64,000 nucleotides of DNA from Saccharopolyspora elongata (GTDB lineage Bacteria; Actinomycetota; Actinomycetes; Mycobacteriales; Pseudonocardiaceae), in assembly GCF_004348985.1 (NCBI RefSeq), contig NZ_SMKW01000031.1, forward strand, positions 46,886 through 110,885. Reading direction: 5' to 3'. Positions 1 to 9,588 of this stretch are shown here, in pieces (position 1 is the first letter of the stretch; every line of letters starts with the position of its first letter). The notes under the pieces were generated by a model. That model did not search any database. It worked only from the letters and a program-made list of their open reading frames with translations, and had not been told where the DNA came from. Made by a program: the position numbers and the translations under genes.

Positions 1-48
1 CCGGAGCCGGACGAGCAGGCGGCCACGCCGTCCCGCGGGAACGTGATC

Positions 49-1305
49 ATGACCGTTGAGGAGCGCAACTCCCCGGACCAGGATGCCCACGCCGAGCGTC
101 GGCGCGGCGTTCTGCAGCAGGTCCACGCGCGGCGTCACGAGCTGGCGAGCAACCTGGTCGAGGAGTACCGCATCGCCATCTCCGACTACCGGGAGCTGCC
201 GGAATCGGTGCTGATCCGCGACGTCACCGAGGCTGCGGTGCACAACATCGAGTACCTCGTCGAGACCTTCCAAACCGGGTTCGACGTGCCCGAGCACGAC
301 AACGAGTGGATCGGGCGCTCCGCGGCCCGCCGCGTCCACCAGCACGTCAGCCTGCCGTCTCTGCTGCGGACCTACCGGCTGTGGGGGAAGCACATCTGGC
401 GCACGATCGCCGAGCTCGCCGGTGAGGACGAGATCGGCAGGAAGCTCGCCATCGAAGCCGCCGACGCGATGATGGGCCACCTCGACAGCGTCTCGTTCAG
501 CCTCACCCAGGCCTACGTGCGGGAATCCACGACGTCCGCGATCGACGGCCAAGCCCTGCGCACCGACGTGCTGGAGACCTTGCTGACCGGTGACCCGGTC
601 AACGAACGAGCTCGCCGGCAGAAAGCGGTGCTCGCGATGACGCTGCGCGGGCCGGTCCTGGTGGTCGTCGTGCAGGTCCCGCAGCGCGACGATCCGCTCA
701 CCGGGTTGCAGGCCGCCATCCGCGCCTCCCGCAGCCGGCTCTCGCCGCTGTGCAGCACTTTCCTCGTCGGCGCTCGTGACACCGAAGTCGTCGCCATCTG
801 CGCTTTGGACCACGACGATGAGGAATCGCGGATCGAAGCGGCGGGCCACGAGATCGCCGCATCCGTGCGCGACTGGACCGTGGGGCTCGGCCGGGTCACC
901 GAGGGCATCGCCGGGGTCCAGCAGTCCTACGCCGAGGCCCGCGAGGCCGCTGATCTGGGCTTTTCCATCCACCAGCCCGGTCGAGCCGTTCGCTTCGCCG
1001 ATGTGCTGCTGGACCAGATCCTGCGCGCGACCACGCACGCCGACGCCCTGCTCGAGGAAACGGTCCGGCCGCTGGTCGACTACGACCGGCGCAAGAACGC
1101 CGACCTCCTGGCGACGCTACGCGCCTACGTCAACGCCAACTTCAACCTGACCAAGGCCGCTGCCGAGCTCACCGTCAACCCCAACACCGTCGTCTACCGG
1201 CTCCGCCGCATCCACGCGCTGACCCGCCGCGATCCGTCGACCACCGACGACCTCCTCCTTCTCGCCCTCGGCCTGCGCCTGTTCGATTCAGCGCCGCCAG
1301 CCTGA
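49..1305 (+). CDS. PucR/CdaR-family transcriptional regulator
   Basis: A 418-residue cytoplasmic regulator. The first 160 or so residues are an all-helical RsbRD-like sensor region. A degenerate GGDEF-like CdaR middle domain follows, and a helix-turn-helix of the PucR C-terminal type lies at about residues 360-395 (NFNLTKAAAELTVNPNTVVY, then RLRRIH). The ATG at 49 is preferred over the in-frame GTG at 43 because the purine-rich GCGGGA lies 8 nt before it. The gene stands alone 220 bp ahead of a same-strand transport and acyl-CoA operon. PucR proteins often sense the substrate of the adjacent pathway, so control of 1528-8567 is a reasonable inference. Confidence 0.88.
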   Translation: MTVEERNSPDQDAHAERRRGVLQQVHARRHELASNLVEEYRIAISDYRELPESVLIRDVTEAAVHNIEYLVETFQTGFDVPEHDNEWIGRSAARRVHQHVSLPSLLRTYRLWGKHIWRTIAELAGEDEIGRKLAIEAADAMMGHLDSVSFSLTQAYVRESTTSAIDGQALRTDVLETLLTGDPVNERARRQKAVLAMTLRGPVLVVVVQVPQRDDPLTGLQAAIRASRSRLSPLCSTFLVGARDTEVVAICALDHDDEESRIEAAGHEIAASVRDWTVGLGRVTEGIAGVQQSYAEAREAADLGFSIHQPGRAVRFADVLLDQILRATTHADALLEETVRPLVDYDRRKNADLLATLRAYVNANFNLTKAAAELTVNPNTVVYRLRRIHALTRRDPSTTDDLLLLALGLRLFDSAPPA

Positions 1306-1527
1306 GACGCGCAGTTGTAGATTCCGAAAACTGATCGCCTGGAACTTCTCGATTCGTCGCATGACGTGGATTACGCCGTCGCCTTAGCGTTTCGGCACAC
1401 GTTCAGCCCGCATCCCTGCCGAGCCAGGTCGATCCCAGGTTCCACGAGGCTTGATCACGCACAGGCCGCAGGCGCGCAAGCGGCCCGCTTCCCCCAGGCA
1501 ACCGCCCAGACTCAAAGGAGAGTCCAG

Positions 1528-1785
1528 ATGGGCAACGAATCCGGTCCGTTGCAGGCCAGAAGAACCGCCGGTCCCCTGCGAATCGCATTGAACGGCTTGC
1601 TGATCCTGATTCCGGTGGCGTTGGGATTGGCCGTACCGCTCTACCAGCGAACCAGCCCCACGCTCATCGGCATTCCCTTCTTCTACTGGTTCCAGATGGC
1701 GATGGCAGTGCTGGCCGCCGCGGGAACGAGCACCGTGTTCCGCCTGCTGTTCACCGGCGACGACGATGGCGAGGACGGACGATGA
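1528..1785 (+). CDS. DUF3311 small membrane protein, symporter partner
   Basis: An 85-residue protein with two hydrophobic segments (about residues 15-37 and 48-70) and an acidic C-terminus. The start is the ATG at 1528, preceded by AAGGAG at 1515-1520; the reading frame upstream of it looks non-coding. It overlaps the next gene by 4 nt (ATGA). DUF3311 proteins are regularly encoded just before sodium:solute symporters in actinomycetes and are thought to be small accessory subunits. The exact role is not known. Confidence 0.85.
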   Translation: MGNESGPLQARRTAGPLRIALNGLLILIPVALGLAVPLYQRTSPTLIGIPFFYWFQMAMAVLAAAGTSTVFRLLFTGDDDGEDGR

Positions 1786-3371
1786 CCTTCAACGCCGTCA
1801 CCTTCGCGGTCTTCCTGGCCATCTTGGTCCTGATCACCGGGATGGGATTCGTCGCCAGCCGATGGCGGAAAGCCGCGGATGCCAACAACCTCGACGAGTG
1901 GGCCCTGGGCGGACGTACGTTCGGTCCCTTCATCACCTGGTTCCTGCTCGGCGGAGACCTCTACAGCGCCTACACCCTCATCGCCGTGCCCGCCGCGCTC
2001 TACAGCATGGGCGCTTTCGGCTTCTACGCCGTGCCGAACGCGATCGTGCTCTACGCCCTCGGCTTCCTGTTCCTGCCGAAACTGGTGTCACTGGCGCACA
2101 AGAAGGGCTACGTCACGCTCACCGACTTCGTCAACGACAGGTTCGGGTCGAAGTCGCTCAGCCTCGCGATCACGCTCACCGGTCTGCTGGCCACGCTCCC
2201 GTACCTCGCGCTGCAGCTCGTCGGGCTCGAAGTCATCTTCGGCTCGCTCGGCATCGGTGGTTCGGCGGCCGGCAACTGGCTGATGCGCGATCTCCCGCTG
2301 CTGATCGCCTTCGGCCTGCTCGCGGCCTACACCTACTCCTCCGGTCTGCGGGCTCCGGCCCTCATCGCCTTCGTCAAGGACGGCCTGACCTACCTCGTCG
2401 TGATCGTCGCGGTGATCTACATCCCGATCAGACTCGGTGGTTTCGACAACATCTTCCACAGCGCTTCGCAAGCGCTCGCAACCAAGTCCACGACGCCGTC
2501 GAACGCCGATCCAGCAGTCGCGGTGAACCCGAACGTCTACATGACGCTCGCGCTCGGCTCGGGCATGGCGTTCTTCCTCTACCCGCACGCGATCACCGGC
2601 GTGTTCGCCTCCCGAGGCGCCAAGACCGTGCGCCGCAACATGTCGGTCCTACCGATCTACACGGTTCTGCTGGGCTTCGTCGGCCTACTCGGGCTCATGG
2701 CGCTCGCCGTCGGGATCAAGCCGCAAGGCGGCAACCCGCAGTACGTCGTGCCGCAGCTGCTGTCGGAGTTCTTCCCGCCCTGGTTCGTCGGCGTCGCTTT
2801 CGCCGCGATCGCCATGAGCGCACTGGTGCCGGCGGCCATCATGGCCATCGCGGCCGGGAACCTGGTCAGCCGCAACCTCTACCGCCAGTTCGCCCGCGGG
2901 CCGGTCAGCACCCAGTCGGAAACCCTGGTTTCCAAGATCGTCTCGGTGCTGGTCAAGGTCGGGGCACTGGCCTTCGTGCTCACCCTCGATACGAACTTCG
3001 CGCTCAACTTCCAGCTCCTCGGCGGCATTTGGATCCTGCAGACGCTTCCGACCGTGTTGTTCGGGTTGTTCACCAAACGCTTCGCCGACCGGCGCGCACT
3101 GCTCGCGGGTCTGCTGGTCTCAGTGGTTTACGGCACCTGGGCCGCATACGAGGTCAAGACCGACACCGGCGCGCCGTTCGGCGGCTCGACCGCAGTCCCC
3201 TTCTTCCTGTCCAGCCCGATCTACATCGCGATCTCCGCGCTCGTGATCAACCTCGCCGTCGTCGTGGTCGGCAGCCTGCTCGCCCACCTGCTCAGGCCCG
3301 CTCGTCGCGAGGACGACACCCGCATCACCGTGCCCTCCGCAGCTGAAGCGGTCGGCTCGCAGCACAACTGA
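1782..3371 (+). CDS. Sodium:solute symporter (SSS family)
   Basis: A 529-residue polytopic membrane protein with about 13 hydrophobic segments, the usual size for SSSF members. The N-terminal part has the family pattern of a first helix, a basic loop (SRWRKAADANNLDEWALGGR) and a glycine-rich second helix. It probably imports a small organic acid with Na+, given the DUF3311 gene overlapping it upstream and the crotonase and acyl-CoA synthetase genes downstream. The substrate cannot be read from the sequence. Confidence 0.9.
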   Translation: MTFNAVTFAVFLAILVLITGMGFVASRWRKAADANNLDEWALGGRTFGPFITWFLLGGDLYSAYTLIAVPAALYSMGAFGFYAVPNAIVLYALGFLFLPKLVSLAHKKGYVTLTDFVNDRFGSKSLSLAITLTGLLATLPYLALQLVGLEVIFGSLGIGGSAAGNWLMRDLPLLIAFGLLAAYTYSSGLRAPALIAFVKDGLTYLVVIVAVIYIPIRLGGFDNIFHSASQALATKSTTPSNADPAVAVNPNVYMTLALGSGMAFFLYPHAITGVFASRGAKTVRRNMSVLPIYTVLLGFVGLLGLMALAVGIKPQGGNPQYVVPQLLSEFFPPWFVGVAFAAIAMSALVPAAIMAIAAGNLVSRNLYRQFARGPVSTQSETLVSKIVSVLVKVGALAFVLTLDTNFALNFQLLGGIWILQTLPTVLFGLFTKRFADRRALLAGLLVSVVYGTWAAYEVKTDTGAPFGGSTAVPFFLSSPIYIAISALVINLAVVVVGSLLAHLLRPARREDDTRITVPSAAEAVGSQHN

Positions 3372-3400
3372 GCCGTTCCGCACAACCAGACAGGATCCCC

Positions 3401-4207
3401 ATGCCACCCGGAATCCGCGTGTCCGACAAGGGCGCGATCCGCATCCTGACCATCGACAACCCCAGCAAGCGCAACGCCTTCACCGGCCCTATGACGACGA
3501 CGCTGCTGCACGAACTCGACCGGGCCGACGCAGACCCCGCCGTGCGGGCGATCGTGGTGACCGGCACCAACGGATGCTTCTCCTCCGGCCACGACCTGCA
3601 GGAAGTGCTGAGCAACCCGGGCACCGCAGGCGATCCCGTCGCCAACGCGGCCTTCACCCGGCCCTCGGAGATCTTCACGCCGGTCATCGGCGCGATCGAC
3701 GGCCCGGCCTACGCAGCCGGATTCATCCTCGCGCTCAACTGCGACCTGCGCGTCGCCTCAGCCGGCGGGCGGTTCTGCGGCGTCGGGGCGGCCATCGGCC
3801 TCGTTCCGGTCGGCGGCCAGCTGAGCCGGCTGCTGGACGTCGTCGGCTACCCCGTGGCCTACCGCTGGCTCGCCACCGCCGCGCCGTTCAGCGCCGAAGA
3901 GGCCAGCCAGCACGGGTTCGTGACCGAGATCCACGACGGTGACGAAGCCCTCGAGGGCGCACTCGCTCTGGCCGAAGCGATCACGTCGGTCTCCCCCGCC
4001 GTCGTCGCCGCGGTCAAAGCCGGTCTCCTGCACAGCCTTCGCCACGGCAGCGATGCCGGCCGGGCGGCCGAACCCCAGTTGGCCGCCCTGATCCAGTCGC
4101 TCCCGGACGGTGACGAAGGCGTCAGCTCCTTCCTGGAACGACGACCGCCCACCTACCCGGATCACCCCGAGGAACTCCACGACAGGATTGCCGAGGTACT
4201 CGCGTGA
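3401..4207 (+). CDS. Crotonase-fold (enoyl-CoA hydratase/isomerase) protein lacking both catalytic glutamates
   Basis: A 268-residue protein of normal crotonase length. The oxyanion-hole segments are recognisable (FSSGHDLQE near residues 60-68, DGPAYAAGF near 100-108). Aligned without gaps to rat enoyl-CoA hydratase from memory, the residue equivalent to Glu144 is Ile109 and that equivalent to Glu164 is Gly129. It is therefore unlikely to be a simple hydratase; isomerase, hydrolase or other crotonase chemistry is possible. It lies 29 nt after the symporter and overlaps the acyl-CoA synthetase gene by 4 nt, so it acts in the same pathway. Confidence 0.85.
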   Translation: MPPGIRVSDKGAIRILTIDNPSKRNAFTGPMTTTLLHELDRADADPAVRAIVVTGTNGCFSSGHDLQEVLSNPGTAGDPVANAAFTRPSEIFTPVIGAIDGPAYAAGFILALNCDLRVASAGGRFCGVGAAIGLVPVGGQLSRLLDVVGYPVAYRWLATAAPFSAEEASQHGFVTEIHDGDEALEGALALAEAITSVSPAVVAAVKAGLLHSLRHGSDAGRAAEPQLAALIQSLPDGDEGVSSFLERRPPTYPDHPEELHDRIAEVLA

Positions 4208-6315
4208 CTGCCACCGAACTGCCCACCGACGTCGACCTGCGCCTGCGCGAAGACACGATCCGCGATCTCGCCATTCGCCACGGAATTCCGGCCAATCCCG
4301 TCACTTTCGCCGAGACTCCCGAGGCCGCTGCTGCGGTCGCGATGAGCACCGGGCGCCCGGTCGCGGTCAAGCTCGTCGCCGACGGCGTCGTCCACAAGAG
4401 CAAGGCCGGCGGAGTCCTGCTCGACGTCGCGCCTGATCGGGTTGCCGCGGCCGTTGAGACCCTGTTCACCGAGCAGCGCGCTCGCGGCGTCGAGGTTCGC
4501 GGGGTGACAGTGGAGCCGATGGTCGACCTGGGGCTCGAAGTCGTCGTCGGGGCGCTGCACGATCCAGGATTCGGGCCCATCGTCATGGTCGGCGCCGGCG
4601 GTGTCGACGTCGAGGTCCTGGGCGACGTCGCCTTCGCGCAGGCTCCCATCACCGCCGACGGAGCCGTACGGCTCATCAACCGCACCAGGATCGGGGCGAT
4701 CCTGCGCCGCAGGTTCCCCGTGCAGCACGCCCAGCTCACCGATCTGCTGGTTCGCGTTGCCGGGGCTGATGGTCTCCTGCTGTCCGAACCCGTCGACCAG
4801 GTCGACCTCAATCCGATCGTCGTCGGGCCCGACTCGATCGTCGCCGTCGACGCCCGAGCCGTGGCGCGCGCCGACGGCGTCGCGGTTGACCTCGCCCTCC
4901 CTGATCCCGGCGAGAGCTACGAGCAGCTCCGACCGGCGATCTACCCCGAATCGATCGCCGTCCTCGGTGCCTCGGCCGACCCGACCAAGATGGGGCACCG
5001 CGCCGTCCGCACCGCCGTCGATCAGGGCTTCGCCGGTTCCCTCCACCCGGTCAGCCGCTCCGCGACCGAGATCCTCGGCCACCCGGCCGTGCGCTCGATC
5101 GGCGAGTTGCCCGAGAACATCGACCGCGCTGTGGTGGCCCTACCAGCGGCCGCGGTCCCGCAGGCATTGCGCGACCTCGCCGGCCGCGGCACCAGAACTG
5201 CGCACGTGCTTACCGCGGACACCACCGACCTCGCCGAGGCCGTGGCCGGTACCTCGATGCGCGTCCTCGGGCCCAACTGCATCGGCCACTACACGCCGCA
5301 CTCGAAGCTGACGATGATCGGTCGCGACGCCTCCTCGGACGAGAAGGGCTCCATCGCGGTGATCTCCCAGTCAGGCACGTACGCCGGTGATGTGGTGCGC
5401 CGCGGCAACGAACTCGGCCTGCGGTTCAGCTTCGCCACCTCGGTCGGCAACTGCGACGACGTCTCACCCTCCGAGCTGTTGGCGTTCTGCGAAGCCGACC
5501 CCGCCACCGAGGTCGCCGCGTTCTACCTCGAAACCGACAGCGACGCGCGGAGATTCTTCTCGCTCGCATCCAAGATGACCACCCCGGTGGTGCTGTTCAA
5601 GGGCGGGCGAAGTGCCGCGGGCGGAGCCGCTGCCGCTTCGCACACCGGCGCCCTGGCCAGTGACCCTCAGTTGCTGCAGGACGCCGCCGACGAAGCCGGC
5701 GTGGTTCTCGTCAACAGCCTCGACGAACTGCTCGACACCCTCCTCGTCGCCCAGCACGCCAGCGATTTCACCGGCAACGGGCTCGGCCTGGTGGGTACCG
5801 GGGGCGGTGTCGCCGTCGTGGGCGCCGACACCGCCTACGAGCACGGTCTCGTCGTACCGCACTTCGCCGAGGCGACGGACCGGGCCCTGGCGCCCTACGA
5901 CGCACCCGGAAGCAGCCTGAACAACCCGATCGACATCCCGACCTGGTCGATGTTCGACGACAGCGGCAGCTTCATGGGCGCGCTGGTCGAGGCCGTTGCA
6001 GCCGACCCCGCGATCGATTGCGTCTGCGCCTACACCGACATGGGCACGGTGTACGACATGAAGGCCCCGGCCGAAGCAACGCAGATCCTCACGATGATGA
6101 CCGAGGACATCGTCACCGCTGATCGCGGGAACGTCCCCGCGGTCCTCGTGCTGCGCAGCAGCTACAGCGCGGGGCAGGACGAGCTGGTCCGGGTCCTGCG
6201 CCGCGTGGCGAGCGCGAAGGGTGTCCCGGTGCTGGAGTCGGTGGACCGGGCGATCGCCGCGTTCGGCCGGGTCCGCGCCCTCAACCTGCACCGCGAACGC
6301 AAGTCGGAGAGCTGA
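4204..6315 (+). CDS. ADP-forming acyl-CoA synthetase (ATP-grasp/CoA-binding fusion)
   Basis: A 703-residue fusion. An ATP-grasp domain comes first (about residues 10-230), then a CoA-binding Rossmann domain (about 245-340, SIAVLGASADPTKMGHRA), then a succinyl-CoA-ligase-like region (about 365-700) with ISQSGTY and the conserved histidine in ASHTGALASD (His480). Such enzymes interconvert acyl-CoA, ADP and phosphate with acid, CoA and ATP. It starts with GTG inside the crotonase stop region (4-nt overlap), and the next gene follows after 3 nt. The likely job is activating the acid imported by the symporter. Confidence 0.88.
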   Translation: MTATELPTDVDLRLREDTIRDLAIRHGIPANPVTFAETPEAAAAVAMSTGRPVAVKLVADGVVHKSKAGGVLLDVAPDRVAAAVETLFTEQRARGVEVRGVTVEPMVDLGLEVVVGALHDPGFGPIVMVGAGGVDVEVLGDVAFAQAPITADGAVRLINRTRIGAILRRRFPVQHAQLTDLLVRVAGADGLLLSEPVDQVDLNPIVVGPDSIVAVDARAVARADGVAVDLALPDPGESYEQLRPAIYPESIAVLGASADPTKMGHRAVRTAVDQGFAGSLHPVSRSATEILGHPAVRSIGELPENIDRAVVALPAAAVPQALRDLAGRGTRTAHVLTADTTDLAEAVAGTSMRVLGPNCIGHYTPHSKLTMIGRDASSDEKGSIAVISQSGTYAGDVVRRGNELGLRFSFATSVGNCDDVSPSELLAFCEADPATEVAAFYLETDSDARRFFSLASKMTTPVVLFKGGRSAAGGAAAASHTGALASDPQLLQDAADEAGVVLVNSLDELLDTLLVAQHASDFTGNGLGLVGTGGGVAVVGADTAYEHGLVVPHFAEATDRALAPYDAPGSSLNNPIDIPTWSMFDDSGSFMGALVEAVAADPAIDCVCAYTDMGTVYDMKAPAEATQILTMMTEDIVTADRGNVPAVLVLRSSYSAGQDELVRVLRRVASAKGVPVLESVDRAIAAFGRVRALNLHRERKSES

Positions 6316-6318
6316 CGC

Positions 6319-7548
6319 GTGAGGGTCCTGACCATCTCGCCCACCACCAGGAATCGTCATGCCGCGACGGCACTGGGGCTCATCGCTCTGGCCACGCTGC
6401 TGTCCATGAGCGTCTGGTTCTCCGCATCGTTCGTCGTTCCACAGCTGCAGCAGCTGTGGAACCTCAGGAGCGGGCAGAGCTCGCTGCTGACGATCGCGGT
6501 GCAGCTGGGTTTCGTGCTCGGGGCCCTCACCTTCGCCGCTACGGGCCTCGCCGATGCAGTGCCAGGCCGCCGGCTGATGTGCGTAGGTGCGCTCGGCGCC
6601 GCTGCGGTGAACCTGGGTCTGCTCTGGGCTCCGGGTTTCGCCGTGGCGCTGCTGCTGCGCACGCTCACCGGTGCTTTCCTCGCCGCCGTCTACCCTCCAG
6701 CGCTAAAGGAAGTGTCGTCGTGGTTCCAGCGCGGCCGCGGCACCGCGCTGGGAGTCATGATCGGGGCGCTCACGCTGGGCTCCGCCGCACCACAGCTGGT
6801 CAAGGCCGCCGGTGGTCTCGACTGGAAGCTCGTGATCGTCGCGACCTCCGTCCTCACCGCGACAGGCGGGTTGACCACGCTGCTCATCCGCGGTTCGGGG
6901 CCGTTCCCCTTCCCGAAGTCGGTGTTCAACCTCAAGTCCGCGCTGCGAGCCAGCCGGAGCCGACGAGTTCTGCTCGCCAACGTCGGCTACGCCGGCCACA
7001 TGTGGGAGCTCTACGCCATGTGGGCCTGGGTCGGGACCTTCCTCGCCGGCCTCGACGGATTAGCCGGCTCACCCAACGGTGCCCAGAACGCCGCCTTCGC
7101 CGCGTTCATCTGCATCGGAGTGGGAGCCATCGGCTGCCTTGTCGGCGGTCGCATCAGCGATCATTTCGGCCGGGCCCAGTCCGCGCTGATCAGCCTGGCT
7201 TGCTCGGGAGGAGCCGCCGTCGTGCTCGCGTTCATCCACTCGCTGCCGTTGCCACTGGTCGTCGCCGTGTGCGCATTCTGGGGGTTCTGGGTGATCGCGG
7301 ACTCCGCTCAGTTCTCCGCGATGGTCACCGAGAACGCCGACCAGCGCTACGTCGGCAGCGCCGTCTCCTTCCAGCTGTCCATCGGGTACGTGATCACCGC
7401 GGCGACCATCTACCTCGTCCCCGTCCTCGTTGAGAGCGCTTCCTGGACAGCGGCTCTGCTCGTGCTCGCCCTTGGACCGGCAGTCGGAATCGGAGCTCTG
7501 CTCGCCTACCTTCGCCCGGCGGCCCCCAGCAGTGAAGTCGATCGATGA
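6319..7548 (+). CDS. MFS transporter
   Basis: A 409-residue major facilitator with about 12 hydrophobic helices. The loop after helix 2 is the weakly conserved MFS A-motif position (GLADAVPGRR). The start is GTG at 6319, 3 nt after the synthetase stop, so it is translationally linked. It resembles cyanate/nitrate-type or aromatic-acid porters, and specificity cannot be deduced. It may be a second importer, or an exporter, for the substrate of this operon. Confidence 0.82.
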   Translation: MRVLTISPTTRNRHAATALGLIALATLLSMSVWFSASFVVPQLQQLWNLRSGQSSLLTIAVQLGFVLGALTFAATGLADAVPGRRLMCVGALGAAAVNLGLLWAPGFAVALLLRTLTGAFLAAVYPPALKEVSSWFQRGRGTALGVMIGALTLGSAAPQLVKAAGGLDWKLVIVATSVLTATGGLTTLLIRGSGPFPFPKSVFNLKSALRASRSRRVLLANVGYAGHMWELYAMWAWVGTFLAGLDGLAGSPNGAQNAAFAAFICIGVGAIGCLVGGRISDHFGRAQSALISLACSGGAAVVLAFIHSLPLPLVVAVCAFWGFWVIADSAQFSAMVTENADQRYVGSAVSFQLSIGYVITAATIYLVPVLVESASWTAALLVLALGPAVGIGALLAYLRPAAPSSEVDR

Positions 7549-7565
7549 CCATTCGGAGGAGAAGA

Positions 7566-8567
7566 ATGACGGACCACGCAACGATGCGCGCGTGGCAGGT
7601 CACCGAGCTGGGCGAACCGGCGCAGGTCCTGGCCACTGCGGAGGTTCCGAAACCCGAACCCGGGCCCCGCCAGGTCCGGGTCCGCGTGACGGCTGCCGCG
7701 TGCAACTTCGCCGACGTGCTGCTGTGCCGGGGCAAGTACCAGGCGAAACCCGAACTTCCGTTCACGCCAGGAGTGGAGCTGTGCGGCGCCGTCGACGAGG
7801 TCGGGCCTGGATCCTCACCGGAACTGCTGCACCGCCGCGTCGTCGGCCGACCGGTCCTGCCGCACGGCGGATTCGCCGAATACGCTTTGCTGGAAGCACA
7901 TTCGTCGTTCGTCGTGCCTCCGGACCTCGACGACATCACGGCCGCAGCACTGCACCTGACCTACCTGACGCCGTGGCTCGGCCTGCACCGCCGTGCCCAG
8001 CTCCAACCGGGAGAAGTCCTGGTCGTCACCGGAGCTGCCGGCGGCGTCGGAACAGCAGCCGTGCAGCTCGGGGTGGCAGCGGGTGCGCAGGTCATCGCCA
8101 TCGTGTCCGATGCGCGCAAAGCCGCGACCGTGCGCGGGCTCGGCGCCACCAACGTCATCGACCGCAGCAGCACGGACGTGATCGAGGCGGTCCGCGAGAT
8201 CACCGACGGGCACGGCGCCGACGTGGTCTTCGAATCCGTGGGCGGCGAGGCGTACCGGCAGGCGTCGAAGTACATCGCCTTCGAGGGCCGCATCCTGCTG
8301 ATCGGCTTCGCCAGCGGCACGATCCCGCAACCGCGCCTCGACCACGCCTTCGTCAAGAACTACAGCGTTCTCGGCCTGCACTGGTCGCTCTACCTGGACC
8401 ACCAACCCGAACTGGTCCGGGCCGCCCAGGACGACCTCTTCGAGCTGGCCCTGGCGAAACGAATCAAACCGCTGGTCCGGACGGCTCCCGTGGACGACCT
8501 GCCGCAAGCCCTCGAGGAGCTCGCCGGCAACCGTGCCCTGGGAAAAACCGTCCTGACCAGCGGGTGA
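7566..8567 (+). CDS. Quinone oxidoreductase-like MDR protein
   Basis: A 333-residue medium-chain dehydrogenase/reductase of the zinc-free quinone oxidoreductase type. It has a GroES-like N-terminal half with NFADVLLCRGKYQ and GVELCGAVDEVG, and a Rossmann motif VVTGAAGGVGTAAVQLG near residues 157-173 for NADPH. The ATG at 7566 is chosen because GGAGGAG ends 4 nt upstream; an ATG at 7545 overlapping the MFS stop has no such site. It is the last gene of the plus-strand operon. Its stop abuts a truncated gene on the other strand. Confidence 0.87.
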   Translation: MTDHATMRAWQVTELGEPAQVLATAEVPKPEPGPRQVRVRVTAAACNFADVLLCRGKYQAKPELPFTPGVELCGAVDEVGPGSSPELLHRRVVGRPVLPHGGFAEYALLEAHSSFVVPPDLDDITAAALHLTYLTPWLGLHRRAQLQPGEVLVVTGAAGGVGTAAVQLGVAAGAQVIAIVSDARKAATVRGLGATNVIDRSSTDVIEAVREITDGHGADVVFESVGGEAYRQASKYIAFEGRILLIGFASGTIPQPRLDHAFVKNYSVLGLHWSLYLDHQPELVRAAQDDLFELALAKRIKPLVRTAPVDDLPQALEELAGNRALGKTVLTSG

Positions 8568-9326
8568 CCGTGTCCGCATCGAGCCCAGTGACCTTGATCA
8601 GCCCGGCGAGCAGCTCCTCCACGCTGAACGCATCGGTGAAGTGCAGCCGGGACACCCGTCCCTCGTGTTCCTCTGGCAGTCCGATCCAGGCGCTCAGCCC
8701 GAGCGGGGCGGCCACCTCTTCGGCGAAGAACGTGCCGAGTGACTTGCCGGTGATCCGACGCACGACCTCCCCGACCAGAAACCCGTAGGTGACGGCGTGG
8801 TAGACGTGCTCGGTGCCCGGCTGCCACAGCGGCTTCTGCGCCTCGAGTGAACGGATGACCGGGTGCCATGCGCACGCCTGCTCGAACGTCAGCGGTCCGT
8901 CGACGAGCGGGAGACCGGCCTGGTGTGACAGCAGCCAGCGCACTTTGATCTGTTCCTTGCCGTTGGCGGCGAACTCCGGCCAGTACTGGGCCACCGGGGC
9001 GTCCAGATCCAGCTCACCGCGCTGTGCCAGCAGATGGGCACAGATTGCGGTAGCGCCTTTCGTCGTGGATGCGACATGGACGACGGTGTTCTTGCGCCAC
9101 GGTCGTTCGCCTCGCGATCGGCGAGCCCTCCCCACAGGTTGGCGACGGGGCGGCCGCCCACGTAGACGCTGCACGCCGCGCCGACCTCGCCGGGGGCCTC
9201 GAAGTTCGCGTGGAACGCGTCAGCGAGCTTTCCCCAGCCTTCCTCTACACCATGCTCGAGGTCGTCACCACCACCGCTCACGGAGGCGTTGTCGCGGCCC
9301 TGATTGGCTGTCATTCGGATATCCAA
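8568..9326 (-). pseudogene. Serine hydrolase (beta-lactamase/EstB-like), frameshifted and 3'-truncated
   Basis: Two reading frames together give one class C beta-lactamase-type esterase. The N-terminal part (GEVGAACSVYVGGRPVANLW, GGLADREAN) is read from 9326. The rest (RPWRKNTVVHVASTTKGATA, with the S-x-x-K nucleophile STTK, then YHAVTYGFLVGEVVRRITG) is read in another frame. The switch lies at about 9100-9112 and corresponds to a 1-nt indel. Homology stops after about 250 residues at 8568, exactly where the reductase gene ends, whereas family members have about 380-400 residues. The gene is therefore both shifted and missing its C-terminal third. Confidence 0.75.
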
Positions 9327-9537
9327 TCTCTCGTTGCGGTTTTGTCGCCCAGGTGCCCGCTATCGATGGCGTTGGTCAGCCGTTCCCGCTCGGACTGATC
9401 CACTGACACTCCGGGGGTTCCGAAGAGACTCCTCGGTGAGCTCCACAGGCCGGACGACTTCGCGGATCGGGTTCCGTTCGCCGCGCTCGGCTGTAGCGGG
9501 CGCGGCCTCGGGAGGAGGTGTTCCAGCACCCTCCCGC

Positions 9538-9562
9538 AGGCGCCGTAAATTGGACGGCGCCT
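9538..9562 (-). terminator. Stem-loop downstream of the DUF1048 operon
   Basis: A perfect 9-bp inverted repeat (AGGCGCCGT and ACGGCGCCT) with a 7-nt loop lies 27 nt beyond the stop of the last DUF1048 gene. There is no T-run, as is common for actinomycete terminators. Confidence 0.5.
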
Positions 9563-9588
9563 ACTCGCAGAAGACACGCAAACGGGTG

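Noticed and set aside
1766..3346. 526-codon plus-strand frame over the symporter gene
   Set aside because: Arginine- and proline-rich translation in the second frame of a high-GC gene; the symporter frame has clear TM helices.
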